A DNA stretch of 64,000 nucleotides. Source: Lautropia dentalis (GTDB lineage: Bacteria > Pseudomonadota > Gammaproteobacteria > Burkholderiales > Burkholderiaceae_E). The position numbers were made by a program, and so were the translations under genes. The notes beneath the pieces are model-generated. The model worked only from the letters and a program-made list of their open reading frames with translations. It was not told the origin of the DNA and searched no databases. Positions 56,059 through 64,000 of the stretch are shown here, piece by piece. Location: positions 1,690,078 to 1,754,077 of the forward strand of contig NZ_RRUE01000001.1 in the NCBI RefSeq assembly GCF_003892345.1, written 5' to 3'. Every line of letters starts with the position of its first letter. The stretch's first letter is position 1.

Positions 56059-57525
56059 CTACTGTGGCTGCGCGATGAAGGCGGTGCCTTCCGCACCTGC
56101 AGGGCCGTCCGTGGCCGTCCCGTCCCCCGGGGCCACGTTCAGCACCACCTCATCACCCTCGGTCAGTCCCTCCAGCACCTCGCCCTGCACCAGATCGGTC
56201 ACGCCGATCCGTACCGGGTGTGTCGCCACCTGGCCATCGGGTTGCCGTACACGCGCCTCGTACTGTCCGGACCCTGTCCCGGGCAGCCGGGTCAGGGCGG
56301 CCATCGGCACCGTCAGGACGCCGGATGCCGACTGTGCCACGAACGACACCTGGGCCGTCATCTGGGGGCGCAGCAGGCGGTCGGTGTTCTCCACATCGAA
56401 GAGGGCCGTGTAGGTCACCACGCCCGATCCGCTGCTCCCGCCGCCGTCCTGACCCCCTTCACCCGAGGCGCTGCCGGCCGGCATGTCCGGTGCCGGCAGC
56501 ACCTGTCGTACCGTGCCGTGCCAGCGCCGGGGTTCGGCCTCCTCATGTCCCTGCCTTGCCGTCAGCAGCGTGAACCACACCGGCATGCCGGCGTGCACCC
56601 CCTGCACATCGGCTTCCGAGACGCGCGTGCGCACCGTCATCGTGCCCAGGTCGGCAATCCGCATCACCCGTGGTGTCTGGTAGGTGGCGTTGAGCGTCTG
56701 CCCCTCACGGGCATCCAGTCCGGTTACCGTCCCGTCCATCGGTGCATAGATGCGGGTGTAGGACAGGCGCGTTTCCTCGGCCCGCAGCGTGGCCCGGGTT
56801 TCCCGCATGCGCGCCTGCAGGCTGGCGATCCGCGCCTGCGCCAGTTCCACCTGGGCCTCGGCGTTTTCCAGATCTTCCTGTGTGACGGCCTCCTGCTTCA
56901 GCAGATGCCGCCGGCGCTGCAGCTGCCGGCGTGCCTGTCGCTCCAGCACCTGCTGCTCGTGCAGCTGGGCCTGCAGGGAAGCCAGCGAGGCCCGGGCGCC
57001 GTCCACCACCGCCTGCTGCACGTCGGGATCGATTTCCAGCAGCAGCTGACCGCGTTTGACGGTGTCGCCGATCTGTACGTGAATGTGCTTGACCTGGCCC
57101 GATACCTGCGCCCCCACATCCACCGAGCGCCGTGGCTCCAGTGTGCCCGTGGCCGTCACCAGCAGCTCGATGTCGCCGTGTGTCACCTGCGCCACCGGCG
57201 GTGGTTCATCGGCCGGCTGCAGCCACCACCAGCCACCGCCTGCGAGCAGGGCGACCAGCAGCAGCACGGCAACCCCGCATCCCCAGCGCCGCCGGGGTGG
57301 CGGGGCATTCACCGACATCGTTGCCTGCTCGGCCGCCTCGTCAGAAGAGGGCCTGCCGGCAGAGGCAGCGGTACCGGATGAGGTTCCGGCCATCGTATCG
57401 GCTGTTGCAGCGACTGTTGAAGCTGCTGTCGTGGCGGCTGTTGCGCCGGATGAAGGGATGCCTGTGCCGGGTGTGGGTGTTCCGGTGGCCGGGGCAGGCA
57501 TGCCGGTCTTGGATAGGGCGGTCAT
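56059..57525 (-). CDS. macA: MacA-type periplasmic adaptor of the ABC exporter
   Basis: The 488-residue protein has one N-terminal membrane helix (GVAVLLLVALLAGGGWWW, about residues 85-102), then the adaptor fold: TATGTLEPRRSVDVGAQVSG, HVQIGDTVKRGQLLLEID, a long coiled-coil hairpin (LHEQQVLERQARRQLQ to LEARMRETRATL-like sequence), IYAPMDGTVTGLDAREGQT and a barrel ending in GLTEGDEVVLNVAPG. It links MacB to an outer-membrane duct. The cytoplasmic N-terminus is an unusual 70-residue Thr/Ala/Gly-rich stretch; ATG 57318 (MSVNAPPPRRRWG) would give the normal short one. It ends 8 bp before macB. Confidence 0.9.
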   Translation of the reverse strand: MTALSKTGMPAPATGTPTPGTGIPSSGATAATTAASTVAATADTMAGTSSGTAASAGRPSSDEAAEQATMSVNAPPPRRRWGCGVAVLLLVALLAGGGWWWLQPADEPPPVAQVTHGDIELLVTATGTLEPRRSVDVGAQVSGQVKHIHVQIGDTVKRGQLLLEIDPDVQQAVVDGARASLASLQAQLHEQQVLERQARRQLQRRRHLLKQEAVTQEDLENAEAQVELAQARIASLQARMRETRATLRAEETRLSYTRIYAPMDGTVTGLDAREGQTLNATYQTPRVMRIADLGTMTVRTRVSEADVQGVHAGMPVWFTLLTARQGHEEAEPRRWHGTVRQVLPAPDMPAGSASGEGGQDGGGSSGSGVVTYTALFDVENTDRLLRPQMTAQVSFVAQSASGVLTVPMAALTRLPGTGSGQYEARVRQPDGQVATHPVRIGVTDLVQGEVLEGLTEGDEVVLNVAPGDGTATDGPAGAEGTAFIAQPQ

Positions 57526-57605
57526 GGTGGCGGAGAAACGGCGGGATCATCGCTCCATGTAACGCCCTGTATCGGTTTTGTGTTGACCCAAAAATCACAT
57601 CCCGC

Positions 57606-58487
57606 TCATACCGGATGCCGGAACCGCTCGATCTCTTCCAGGGTGATTTCCGGCGTGGGGCCGATGCGTGCCGCCACCATGGCGCCCAGTGCGCAGGCAA
57701 AATCCAGGCACTCGTCCGGCGTGGCACCGTTGAGCAGCTTGTAGATCAGGCCAGCCAGGAAGCTGTCGCCCGAGCCCACCGTGTCGGCCACATCCACCCG
57801 AAAGCCCGTGTGGAAGAACATCTGGTCGTCGATGAACAGCAGCGCGCCGTGCCCACCCAGCGTCACGCACAGTCTGTCGGTGTTCGTGAGCCTGGCCAGG
57901 AAACGGACGTTCTGGTCGATCGAGCGATGCTTCGAACCGTAGGCCACGGCCAGCTCGTACAGCTCGTCGTCGTTGAGCTTGACCAGATCGGCCACCTTCA
58001 TCAGTTCCAGCACCCGCTCGGGCGTGTAGTGCGGCGGCCGCAGGTTCACGTCGAACACCTTGAAGGTGGCCTTGTCCAGCATGGCCATCAGGGAGGTGCG
58101 CGAGAACGGATCCCGTGCACACAGGCTGCCGAAGATGAAGGCGTCCGACTCTGCCACCCGCTGCAGCGCGTCCTCGGCCACCTCGATCCGGTCCCAGGCG
58201 CAGGGGTGCACGATGTCGTAGGTGGCCACGCCGCAGTTGTTGATGCTCACTTCCACCAGGCTGGTGGCCTGGTCCGGACACACCTGCAGGAAGCGTGTCG
58301 AGACCTTCTTGTCCTCGATCTGCTGCTGCAGCTCCTCGCCGTTGTCGTCCCTGCCGCGGCTGCTGATGATGGCCGTGTCCACGCCCAGCGAACGCAGCCG
58401 CACCAGAATGTTCAGTGGTGCACCGCCCAGTTTCTTGCCGCTGGGCAGGTTGTCCCACAGCACTTCGCCAAAGCTCGTGACTTTCAT
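57606..58487 (-). CDS. PfkB family carbohydrate kinase (fructokinase-like)
   Basis: The 293-residue kinase begins VTSFGEVLWDNLPSGKKLGGAP, with the Gly-rich substrate loop (GGAPLNILVRLRSLG) and the ATP/catalytic motif DTVGSGDSFLAGLIYKLL near the end. FGEVLWD and the GGAPLN loop are typical of fructokinases; other PfkB sugars cannot be excluded. ATG 58487 is the natural start. No sugar transporter or hydrolase adjoins it, so its sugar source is not shown by context. Confidence 0.85.
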   Translation of the reverse strand: MKVTSFGEVLWDNLPSGKKLGGAPLNILVRLRSLGVDTAIISSRGRDDNGEELQQQIEDKKVSTRFLQVCPDQATSLVEVSINNCGVATYDIVHPCAWDRIEVAEDALQRVAESDAFIFGSLCARDPFSRTSLMAMLDKATFKVFDVNLRPPHYTPERVLELMKVADLVKLNDDELYELAVAYGSKHRSIDQNVRFLARLTNTDRLCVTLGGHGALLFIDDQMFFHTGFRVDVADTVGSGDSFLAGLIYKLLNGATPDECLDFACALGAMVAARIGPTPEITLEEIERFRHPV

Positions 58488-59042
58488 GACGGTCCTTTTT
58501 TGTGTGATTGAGGAGGTGGCAGCCGGGGGCCCGCGCAACGACCCCGCCGGGCGCCAGCATGAGCCAGCATGACCGTGCCGGTGGCAGCCTGAAACCATCA
58601 GGGATCCTGCCGTCCTGTCCAGCGCCCCATGGGGTTTTGCGGGGACGAATGTGTCCATGACACGCGCCGATCCACCCGCGCCGGTCATGTCCCGACCATC
58701 CTTCCATGAATCTACCCCACTTTGGCGTTGCGCCTGCCGAAAAACCCGTCTCTGTTCAAGCACGTTTTTTGCATATGCATATCCGGAATACGTGCCAGTG
58801 TGCTGCCAGAATCCACCCGTCGTCGTTTCCATCTTAAGGATTGATTGCGGAGCCGCCCGGATCGTGCGGCCGCCATGGGACAGCCGTCCGTCGTACGGAC
58901 AGGCCGAAGGGGGGCAGCAGCAGGCGGTCTCCGGAATGGCCTGCTCACGACAGGGCAGTACGCCAGTCTGGACAGGGCCGTACACCAGCTCTCCGGAACG
59001 CCATCACCTGCTTCATCACATTTGCCAGAAAGGAATTTCACC
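58488..59042. other. Intergenic region without a gene, 555 bp
   Basis: It lies between the divergent kinase and OsmC-like genes. It contains a long-form dispersed element (58570-58672) and an AT-rich patch near 58760-58795. The patch has the palindrome ATATGCATAT (58773-58782) flanked by GCACG (58760) and CGTGC (58791), which may be promoter or operator sequence. Confidence 0.5.
58570..58672. repeat. Dispersed element, copy 10 (long form, best example)
   Basis: The box at 58587-58617 reads GCCTGAAACCATCAGG then GATCCTGCCGTCCTG; CCTGA and TCAGG can pair. The core from about 58643 reads GGGGACGAATGTGTCC then ATGACACGCGCC, where GTGTC and GACAC form an inverted repeat around CAT. About 85 bp upstream of the kinase start. 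Confidence 0.8.
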
Positions 59043-59576
59043 ATGACCGAAACCGTCAAAACCTATCTCCGCCCCATCGACCGTGAAGGCCTGCTCGGCT
59101 TTGCCGAGAAGGGCCGTGCCGAACCCGAGCGCCGTGGCACCAACAAGGTCCACACCGTCATGGAAGGCCAGTACCGCTCGCTGAGCTACGTGGGTGATCA
59201 CGAGGCCGTCGTCGTCGACGAGCCGCTGCACCTGTTCGGCCAGAACACCGCGCCGGCCCCCGGCGAGATCGTTCTCTCCGCCCTGGGCGGCTGCCTGGGT
59301 GTTGGCATTACCGCGGTGGCCACGCTGCGCCAGGTCAAGCTGAGCAAGCTGGAACTCTTCCTCGAAGGCGACATCGGCAACACGGCCGCCTGGGGTGCCG
59401 GCGGCGCCGAGCGCAAGCCCGAGCAGATGGGCTTTCAGGAAGTGCGCGTGAAAGTGGTCATCGAAGGGGATGCCACCCGCGAAGAACTGGATGACATCGT
59501 CCAGCATGCCAACTTCTACTCGCCGGTAGCCAACACCATCCGCAACCCGGTCAAGTTCAGCATCGGCCTGGCCTGA
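59043..59576 (+). CDS. OsmC-like protein lacking the second redox cysteine
   Basis: The 177-residue protein has the OsmC/Ohr alpha-beta fold. The first conserved cysteine is present in LSALGGCLGVGITAVA. The region that normally holds the second cysteine (xxxCPV in OsmC and Ohr) reads HANFYSPVANTIRNPVKF, with Ser in place of Cys. A peroxidase needs both thiols, so classical peroxide reduction is doubtful. The acyl-CoA-dehydrogenase-like gene 184 bp downstream on the same strand suggests a shared pathway, perhaps organosulfur use, but this is inference. AAGGAA lies 9 bases before the ATG. Confidence 0.82.
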   Translation: MTETVKTYLRPIDREGLLGFAEKGRAEPERRGTNKVHTVMEGQYRSLSYVGDHEAVVVDEPLHLFGQNTAPAPGEIVLSALGGCLGVGITAVATLRQVKLSKLELFLEGDIGNTAAWGAGGAERKPEQMGFQEVRVKVVIEGDATREELDDIVQHANFYSPVANTIRNPVKFSIGLA

Positions 59577-59760
59577 TTCAGCATCGGCGGTGGGCGGGAT
59601 GTGCGCCCGCCTGCCATGCATCACCGGGCGTTTGCCGGAACGGGTCTGCGTACCTCGCCGCCGCCCATCCAACGACTCCATCCCCATCACCGATCCAGCA
59701 CCTCTGCCGTGAACCATGCCGGGCACGGTGGTGGGCTGCCTCCGGGAGAATCACACCATC

Positions 59761-60930
59761 ATGTCTTCCTCCGCTATGGATAAACCCGCCAGCGCCGACG
59801 TCCTGTCCCTGGCCGACGATATCGACCGCCCCGACCGGGAGACGCTGCTGGCTGCCGTGCGCGAGATCGCGCGGGGGCCGGTGACTGCCCAGGCCGAAAG
59901 CGTCGACCGCGGCTTCTACCCCGAGGAGGTGCTGCGCCAGCTGGGCGAAGTGGGCGCCTTCCGTGCCCACCTGGCCGGCCTGCCGGGCGGTCCGGACTAC
60001 GTCACCGCCATCGAGGCGCTGGCCGAGGTCTCGAAAGCCTGTGCCTCCACCGGTTTCGTGTACTGGTGCCAGCTGGCAGCCACGCTGTTTGCCGAGCGCA
60101 CGCCCAACGCCGAAGCCTTCCACGATACGCTGCTCGAACTGGCCACCGGCGAGGCGCTGGGCGGCACCGGCATCTCCAACGCCATGAAGAGCATTGCCGG
60201 CCTGGAAGAGAACAGTCTGAAGGCCCGTCCCGATGGCGATGGCTTCATCGTCGATGGCCTGCTGCCGTGGGTGAGCAACCTGGGGCCGGATCACTACTTC
60301 GGCGCCATGGCCGTGGTCGACACCCCCGAAGGGCCGAAGGAAGTGATGTTCCTGGCCAACGGGGAGGATGCCGGCGTGTCGTTCTCGCGCTGCCCGACTT
60401 TCTCTGGTCTGGAAGGCACGGCCACACTGAGCGTCAGCTTCAGGGGCTACCGGGTGCCGGCCCGCAACGTGCTGGCGTATCCCGCCCGACCGTTCGTGGG
60501 CCATATCTGCTCGGCCTTCGTACTGCTGCAGTGTGGCGTGGGCTGGGGCATCATTCAGGGGGCCATCGATTCGATCCGCGAAGTGGCAGGCCAGCAGAAT
60601 GGCGTGAACGACTTCCTGGATGACCAGCCGGATGCCCTGCAGGCCGAGCTGGATGCCATCGTTGCCCGTGTGGCCAGCCTGGCCGGTGAACTGTTCCAGG
60701 GGCGCAAGGATCTGTTCATCGATGTGCTGACCGTCCGTGCCGAAGCCGCCGTACTGGCGCTGCGTGCCACCCAGGCTGCGCTGCTGCACCAGGGCGCCCG
60801 TGGCTACCTGATGAACTCGCCGGTGCAGCGCCGGGTGCGCGAGGCCCAGTTCGTGGCCATCGTCACGCCGGCCATCAAGCACATCCGCAAGGAGATCGAA
60901 CGCCAGAAAGCACTGCTGGCGGCAGCCTGA
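59761..60930 (+). CDS. Acyl-CoA-dehydrogenase-fold flavoprotein (DszC/SfnB-like group)
   Basis: The 389-residue protein has the ACAD layout: an N-terminal helical domain (LLAAVREIARGPVTAQAESVDRG, with helices to EALAEVSKACASTGFVYW), a middle beta domain (GGTGISNAMKSIAGLEENS to WVSNLGPDHYF) and a C-terminal helical bundle. The start of the middle domain, the lack of the usual signature and the alignment to the DszC/SfnB type suggest a flavin-dependent monooxygenase or desulfurisation enzyme rather than a beta-oxidation dehydrogenase. ATG 59761 has GGGAG at long spacing; ATG 59776 is possible. It follows the OsmC-like gene. Confidence 0.78.
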   Translation: MSSSAMDKPASADVLSLADDIDRPDRETLLAAVREIARGPVTAQAESVDRGFYPEEVLRQLGEVGAFRAHLAGLPGGPDYVTAIEALAEVSKACASTGFVYWCQLAATLFAERTPNAEAFHDTLLELATGEALGGTGISNAMKSIAGLEENSLKARPDGDGFIVDGLLPWVSNLGPDHYFGAMAVVDTPEGPKEVMFLANGEDAGVSFSRCPTFSGLEGTATLSVSFRGYRVPARNVLAYPARPFVGHICSAFVLLQCGVGWGIIQGAIDSIREVAGQQNGVNDFLDDQPDALQAELDAIVARVASLAGELFQGRKDLFIDVLTVRAEAAVLALRATQAALLHQGARGYLMNSPVQRRVREAQFVAIVTPAIKHIRKEIERQKALLAAA

Positions 60931-61117
60931 CGAGGTCTTCGGTTACGCTGGTTTCCGGAAAGGTTTGCATCGGACCCTTTCCACGACCGTGACCAGAGGT
61001 TTTCGGTCCATAGTCGTACGAAACCTTCGACGTACACATGGTCTCCGGGGGCGGGCATATCGGTAATCCCCGGAGGCCGTCGTTTTCTGGCGGCTCTGGC
61101 GGGCTCTGGCAGGCGCT

Positions 61118-62254
61118 TCAGCCGGTTGGCTGCAGTGTCCGGCACACGCTGCGCACCCCGTCGATCACGCGCAGCACCTGCTGGTCCGACAGGGTCGGAT
61201 CCATCGGCAGACTCAGCAGGGTGGCGGCGTATTCCTCGGCCAGCGGGAATGACCGCTGGCTGACCGGCTGGTCCGCATAGGCCTGCTGGCGGTGTACCGC
61301 CGTCGGATAGTGGATCAGCGTCTGGATGCCCCGCTCGGCCAGTCCGGCCGCCAGCCGGTCGCGCTGCGGATGACGCACCACGAACAGATGCCAGGCCGAA
61401 CGGATGCGGGCATCGTCGGCCAGCGGCAGTACCAGACCGGGCAGACCCTGCAGCCCCAGCCGGTAGCTGGTGGCAATGTCGCGGCGGCGATGGTTGTCCT
61501 GATCCAGCGTCTTCAGCTTTTCGTACAGGAACGCCGCCTGCAGTTCGTCCATCCGCGAATTGAAGCCAGCCAGCTCGTTGACGTACTTCTTCTCCGACCC
61601 ATAGTTGCGCAGCATGCGTACCCGGTGCGCCAGCGCATCGTCATCGGTCGTGACCGCACCGGCGTCGCCCAGTGCCCCCAGATTCTTGCCCGGATAGAAG
61701 CTGAAGCCGGCCGCATTCCCCAGATGCCCGGCCTTCACGCCATCCAGCGTGCTCCCGTGCGCCTGCGCCGCATCTTCCAGCACCGGCAGCCCGTGACGCT
61801 GCGCGATGACACGAATCTCCGGCAGGTGATCGGCCGGCCGGCCGTACAGGTGCACGACGATGATCGCCTTCGTGCGCGGCGTGATGGCCGCTTCCACCTG
61901 CGCCGGATCCATGTCCCAGCAGCCCGGCAGCGGCTCGACCGGTACCGGCGTGGCCCCCGTGTGGCTGATCGCCAGCCAGGTGGCAATATAGGTGTGGCTG
62001 GGCACGATCACCTCGTCACCCGGCCCGACCCCCCAGGCATGCAGCACCAGGTGCAGCGCCTCCAGCCCGTTGCCCACCGACACACAGTGCCTCACCCCGC
62101 AGTACGCTGCAAAGGCGCGCTCGAAGGCGGCGGTCTCCTCGCCCAGCAGCACCCAGCCGCTGTCGAGCACCCGCTCGAAGGCTTCGCGGAACGCCAGCCG
62201 GTGACGGTCGTTGATGCCTTTCAGGTTCAGGAAGGGGATGGGGGCGGTGTTCAT
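61118..62254 (-). CDS. fdtB: DegT/DnrJ/EryC1 sugar aminotransferase (FdtB-like)
   Basis: The 378-residue PLP enzyme has the nucleotide-sugar aminotransferase pattern: [78 protein letters not shown], the PLP lysine in [17 protein letters not shown], and [16 protein letters not shown]. With an FdtA-like isomerase 15 bp upstream it probably makes dTDP-3-amino-3,6-dideoxy-hexose (Fuc3N or Qui3N) for a surface glycan. Exact sugar is inference. Confidence 0.88.
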   Translation of the reverse strand: MNTAPIPFLNLKGINDRHRLAFREAFERVLDSGWVLLGEETAAFERAFAAYCGVRHCVSVGNGLEALHLVLHAWGVGPGDEVIVPSHTYIATWLAISHTGATPVPVEPLPGCWDMDPAQVEAAITPRTKAIIVVHLYGRPADHLPEIRVIAQRHGLPVLEDAAQAHGSTLDGVKAGHLGNAAGFSFYPGKNLGALGDAGAVTTDDDALAHRVRMLRNYGSEKKYVNELAGFNSRMDELQAAFLYEKLKTLDQDNHRRRDIATSYRLGLQGLPGLVLPLADDARIRSAWHLFVVRHPQRDRLAAGLAERGIQTLIHYPTAVHRQQAYADQPVSQRSFPLAEEYAATLLSLPMDPTLSDQQVLRVIDGVRSVCRTLQPTG

Positions 62255-62269
62255 CGTCTGGCTCGGGAA

Positions 62270-62902
62270 TCAGGTGATGTTCAGGACCAGTTCGTCATCG
62301 AACGTGCCTGTGTCTTTCTGGTGGGTGGCCGGAGTATTCAGCAGCATCACACCTGCTTCCCGGTGGGCGTCCGTGGCCTGTTCGATGCCTGTCGCGCCTG
62401 CGGCATGCACGGCCGCGGTTGCATGCACCGGCATCACATGATTCACCGTGCTGCCGGCATCGACGGCCGGGGGCGTGTGATGGTGCTGCGCCCGGAAGCG
62501 CGTATGAACCTGCAGCATGAAATCACTGTAGTTGCGCAGGTAATCGCCCTCGTCATACACCTCGGAGGCCAGCACCATGCACACACTGCCGGAAGAGAAA
62601 TTGTCCAGTTCACGCCAGGTCATCGGCGGAATGTAGAGTCCCTCGTAGGAGCGGTTCAGGTGGTAGCGCTTGCGGTCGAAACCGTCGTCCAGCACGATGT
62701 CGAAGCTGCCGGACATGGCAATCACGAACTGGTGAAGGTTCAGGTGCGCATGCCCGCCGCGTTCCGAGCCACCGGGCACGTCGTACAGGTAATAGACACG
62801 CCGGATATCGAACGGAATCTGGCGGCCGCCTTCCACGAAGGTCAGGTTGCCGCGCGGATCATGAATTTTCGGCAGCTGGAGAGTGACGCAGTCGACCAGC
62901 AT
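62270..62902 (-). CDS. fdtA: dTDP-4-oxo-6-deoxyhexose 3,4-ketoisomerase (FdtA/QdtA-like cupin), C-terminally extended
   Basis: The first 140 residues are a WxcM/FdtA-type cupin: LQLPKIHDPRGNLTFVEGG, FDIRRVYYLYDVPGG, the catalytic histidine pair in RGGHAHLNLHQFVIAMSG, YIPPMTWRELDNFSSGSV and VLASEVYDEGDYLRNYSDF. The family isomerises dTDP-4-oxo-6-deoxyglucose to the 3-oxo form for the aminotransferase. Usual length is about 140; here an extra 70-residue tail rich in His, Ala and Thr follows (AQHHHTPPAVDAG, VHATAAVHAAGATG). I chose ATG 62902 because AGGGG lies nine bases upstream; ATG 62932 is in frame. Confidence 0.88.
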   Translation of the reverse strand: MLVDCVTLQLPKIHDPRGNLTFVEGGRQIPFDIRRVYYLYDVPGGSERGGHAHLNLHQFVIAMSGSFDIVLDDGFDRKRYHLNRSYEGLYIPPMTWRELDNFSSGSVCMVLASEVYDEGDYLRNYSDFMLQVHTRFRAQHHHTPPAVDAGSTVNHVMPVHATAAVHAAGATGIEQATDAHREAGVMLLNTPATHQKDTGTFDDELVLNIT

Positions 62903-63082
62903 GATGAAATCCCCTGAAGAACGGTCGGTCACCGGGCGGCAGGCGATGCGACAACGCCCACCATCCCCTGCGACGGGTTGCAGAAACGTCTGTTTTTTCC
63001 AGCGCCTTTTCCAGTGTTGGCGCTGGGGGCCATCGGGAACGCATGCGTTCCCGCACCGAACCCCGCCTGCTTCATGTGCGCT

Positions 63083-64000
63083 TCAGTGCGCAAGCGTCTC
63101 CGCCAGCGGTTGCAGCGTTCTGGCTTCGCGTTCTGTACCCCGGGCGGCATCCAGCCGGTGCGCCACCTGCAGCCCCTGCACGATCTGGTCGGACAGGCCA
63201 AAGGCGAACGGGCCGGCCGCAGCCCCCATCGGTTCGATGCCGGGCAGCGCGTCCACCATCTGGGCGCGCGCTTCCAGGAAGGTCTCCACCGCAGCCCGGG
63301 TGGGCAGCGGCAGGGCACCCTCGAAACGTTTCAGCTCGAACGCTTCCGGACGCGTGCCCGGGGCGACGATGCCCATCGTCGCCAGGTCCTTCAGCATGGC
63401 GTGCATCGCCGCGTTTTCGTCGAGCAGGCTCAGACCATGGTGGCCCATGAAGCGGTTTGGGTTGGCTTCCACCACCAGCTGCATGCAGCCGTCCTCGGTG
63501 GGTGTACCGCAGGCGGTGCTGTTGGTCACCCGGTAGATGCCCGTATCGTCGTCTACCGCGTGCAGCACGCTGATCACGTTCCAGATCTGGCTTTCGGCAA
63601 TCCGGAAGAAGCCCAGCATCAGCGGCAGGCGGTCGCGGTTCTCCGGCGGCGCTTCCAGACCGGCCGCGGCCATGCCCCGGTTGGGAGTCATCGCCCAGCC
63701 CAGCCGTTTGGCCACGATTTCGCCCCTGCCGGCCACATCGACCACGAAGTGCGTGGCCGTACGGCGCACACGCTGGATGGGGGCTTCGATCAGCTCGATC
63801 ATCGAGTGGTTTCTTGCCAGCAGGGCCAGATGCTGGACCAGGCCGGCAATCGTGCCCTGCACCGGATAATTGAAAACGGTCGGCGGCAGATTGCCGCTTT
63901 TGCCGTGGGTGGTGAGCGAGGCCAGCAATGTCTGCGGCCAGTACATCGGCAGCCAGGGCAGACGATGATAGAGCGCCATCAGATGGCTGGCATCGCGGTT
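63083..64000 (-). CDS. FAD-dependent amine-oxidoreductase-like protein, partial (N-terminus beyond window)
   Basis: The frame is open to the right edge of the window, so only the C-terminal 305 residues or so are seen, reading from NRDASHLMALYHRLPWLPMY. Later segments (FNYPVQGTIAGLVQHLALLA, FVVDVAGRGEIVAKRLGWAM and VVEANPNRFMGHHGLSLLDE) resemble flavoproteins of the protoporphyrinogen-oxidase/amine-oxidase clan found in polysaccharide loci, but the FAD-binding GxGxxG is outside the window. It ends 180 bp before the fdtA start on the same strand and is probably in that cluster. Function is not assigned. Confidence 0.6.
   Translation of the reverse strand, partial: NRDASHLMALYHRLPWLPMYWPQTLLASLTTHGKSGNLPPTVFNYPVQGTIAGLVQHLALLARNHSMIELIEAPIQRVRRTATHFVVDVAGRGEIVAKRLGWAMTPNRGMAAAGLEAPPENRDRLPLMLGFFRIAESQIWNVISVLHAVDDDTGIYRVTNSTACGTPTEDGCMQLVVEANPNRFMGHHGLSLLDENAAMHAMLKDLATMGIVAPGTRPEAFELKRFEGALPLPTRAAVETFLEARAQMVDALPGIEPMGAAAGPFAFGLSDQIVQGLQVAHRLDAARGTEREARTLQPLAETLAH

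Overview
The window is GC-rich bacterial chromosome and almost entirely coding. Its gene neighbourhoods point to a betaproteobacterium of the order Burkholderiales: separate RelA and SpoT, gmk-rpoZ-spoT, suhB diverging from trmJ, lpxH - cyclophilin - TPR protein diverging from cysS, and accA-tilS-lysC followed by tRNA-Ser(GCU). A Lautropia-like genus is possible, but that is inference; no rRNA is present to settle it. No prophage, insertion sequence, CRISPR array or rRNA operon was seen.

Layout. 1-3 kb: two genes that look like the end of a Tad (Flp) pilus locus. 3-6.1 kb: a lytic transglycosylase and a degenerate NtrC-type regulator. 6.7-13.3 kb: housekeeping genes relA, mog, darP, pmbA/tldE and greB. 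13.4-20.7 kb: a complete galactose module, with galT-galK-galM (Leloir pathway) diverging from mglBAC (high-affinity ABC import). 20.9-24.7 kb: the gmk-rpoZ-spoT cluster. 25-29.4 kb: a catalase gene broken by one in-frame TGA, then a cytochrome b561 and two YceI-type periplasmic proteins. 29.8-32.4 kb: nspC and a carboxynorspermidine dehydrogenase, a two-enzyme (nor)spermidine route. 33-39.1 kb: an RND multidrug efflux operon. 39.6-51.3 kb: the conserved suhB/trmJ/lpxH/ppi/TPR/cysS/accA/tilS/lysC/tRNA-Ser block. 51.5-60.9 kb: an NAD(P)-binding protein, fhs, a MacAB-type exporter, a fructokinase, and an OsmC-like protein followed by an acyl-CoA-dehydrogenase-like enzyme. 61.1-64 kb: surface-sugar genes (FdtB-like aminotransferase, FdtA-like ketoisomerase) and a flavoprotein cut by the window end.

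Two genome-level signals stand out. First, a dispersed intergenic element recurs about ten times. Its core reads roughly GGGACGAATGCGTCC then ATGACACGC, and three copies also carry an upstream box with CCTGAAACCATC. It often abuts or overlaps the stop codon of a minus-strand gene. I do not recognise it as a named family. Second, short tandem repeats (7 to 36 bp units) are unusually frequent, both in intergenic leaders and inside essential coding genes at N-termini or between domains. The extreme case is tilS, with three different arrays that bring the protein to about 800 residues.
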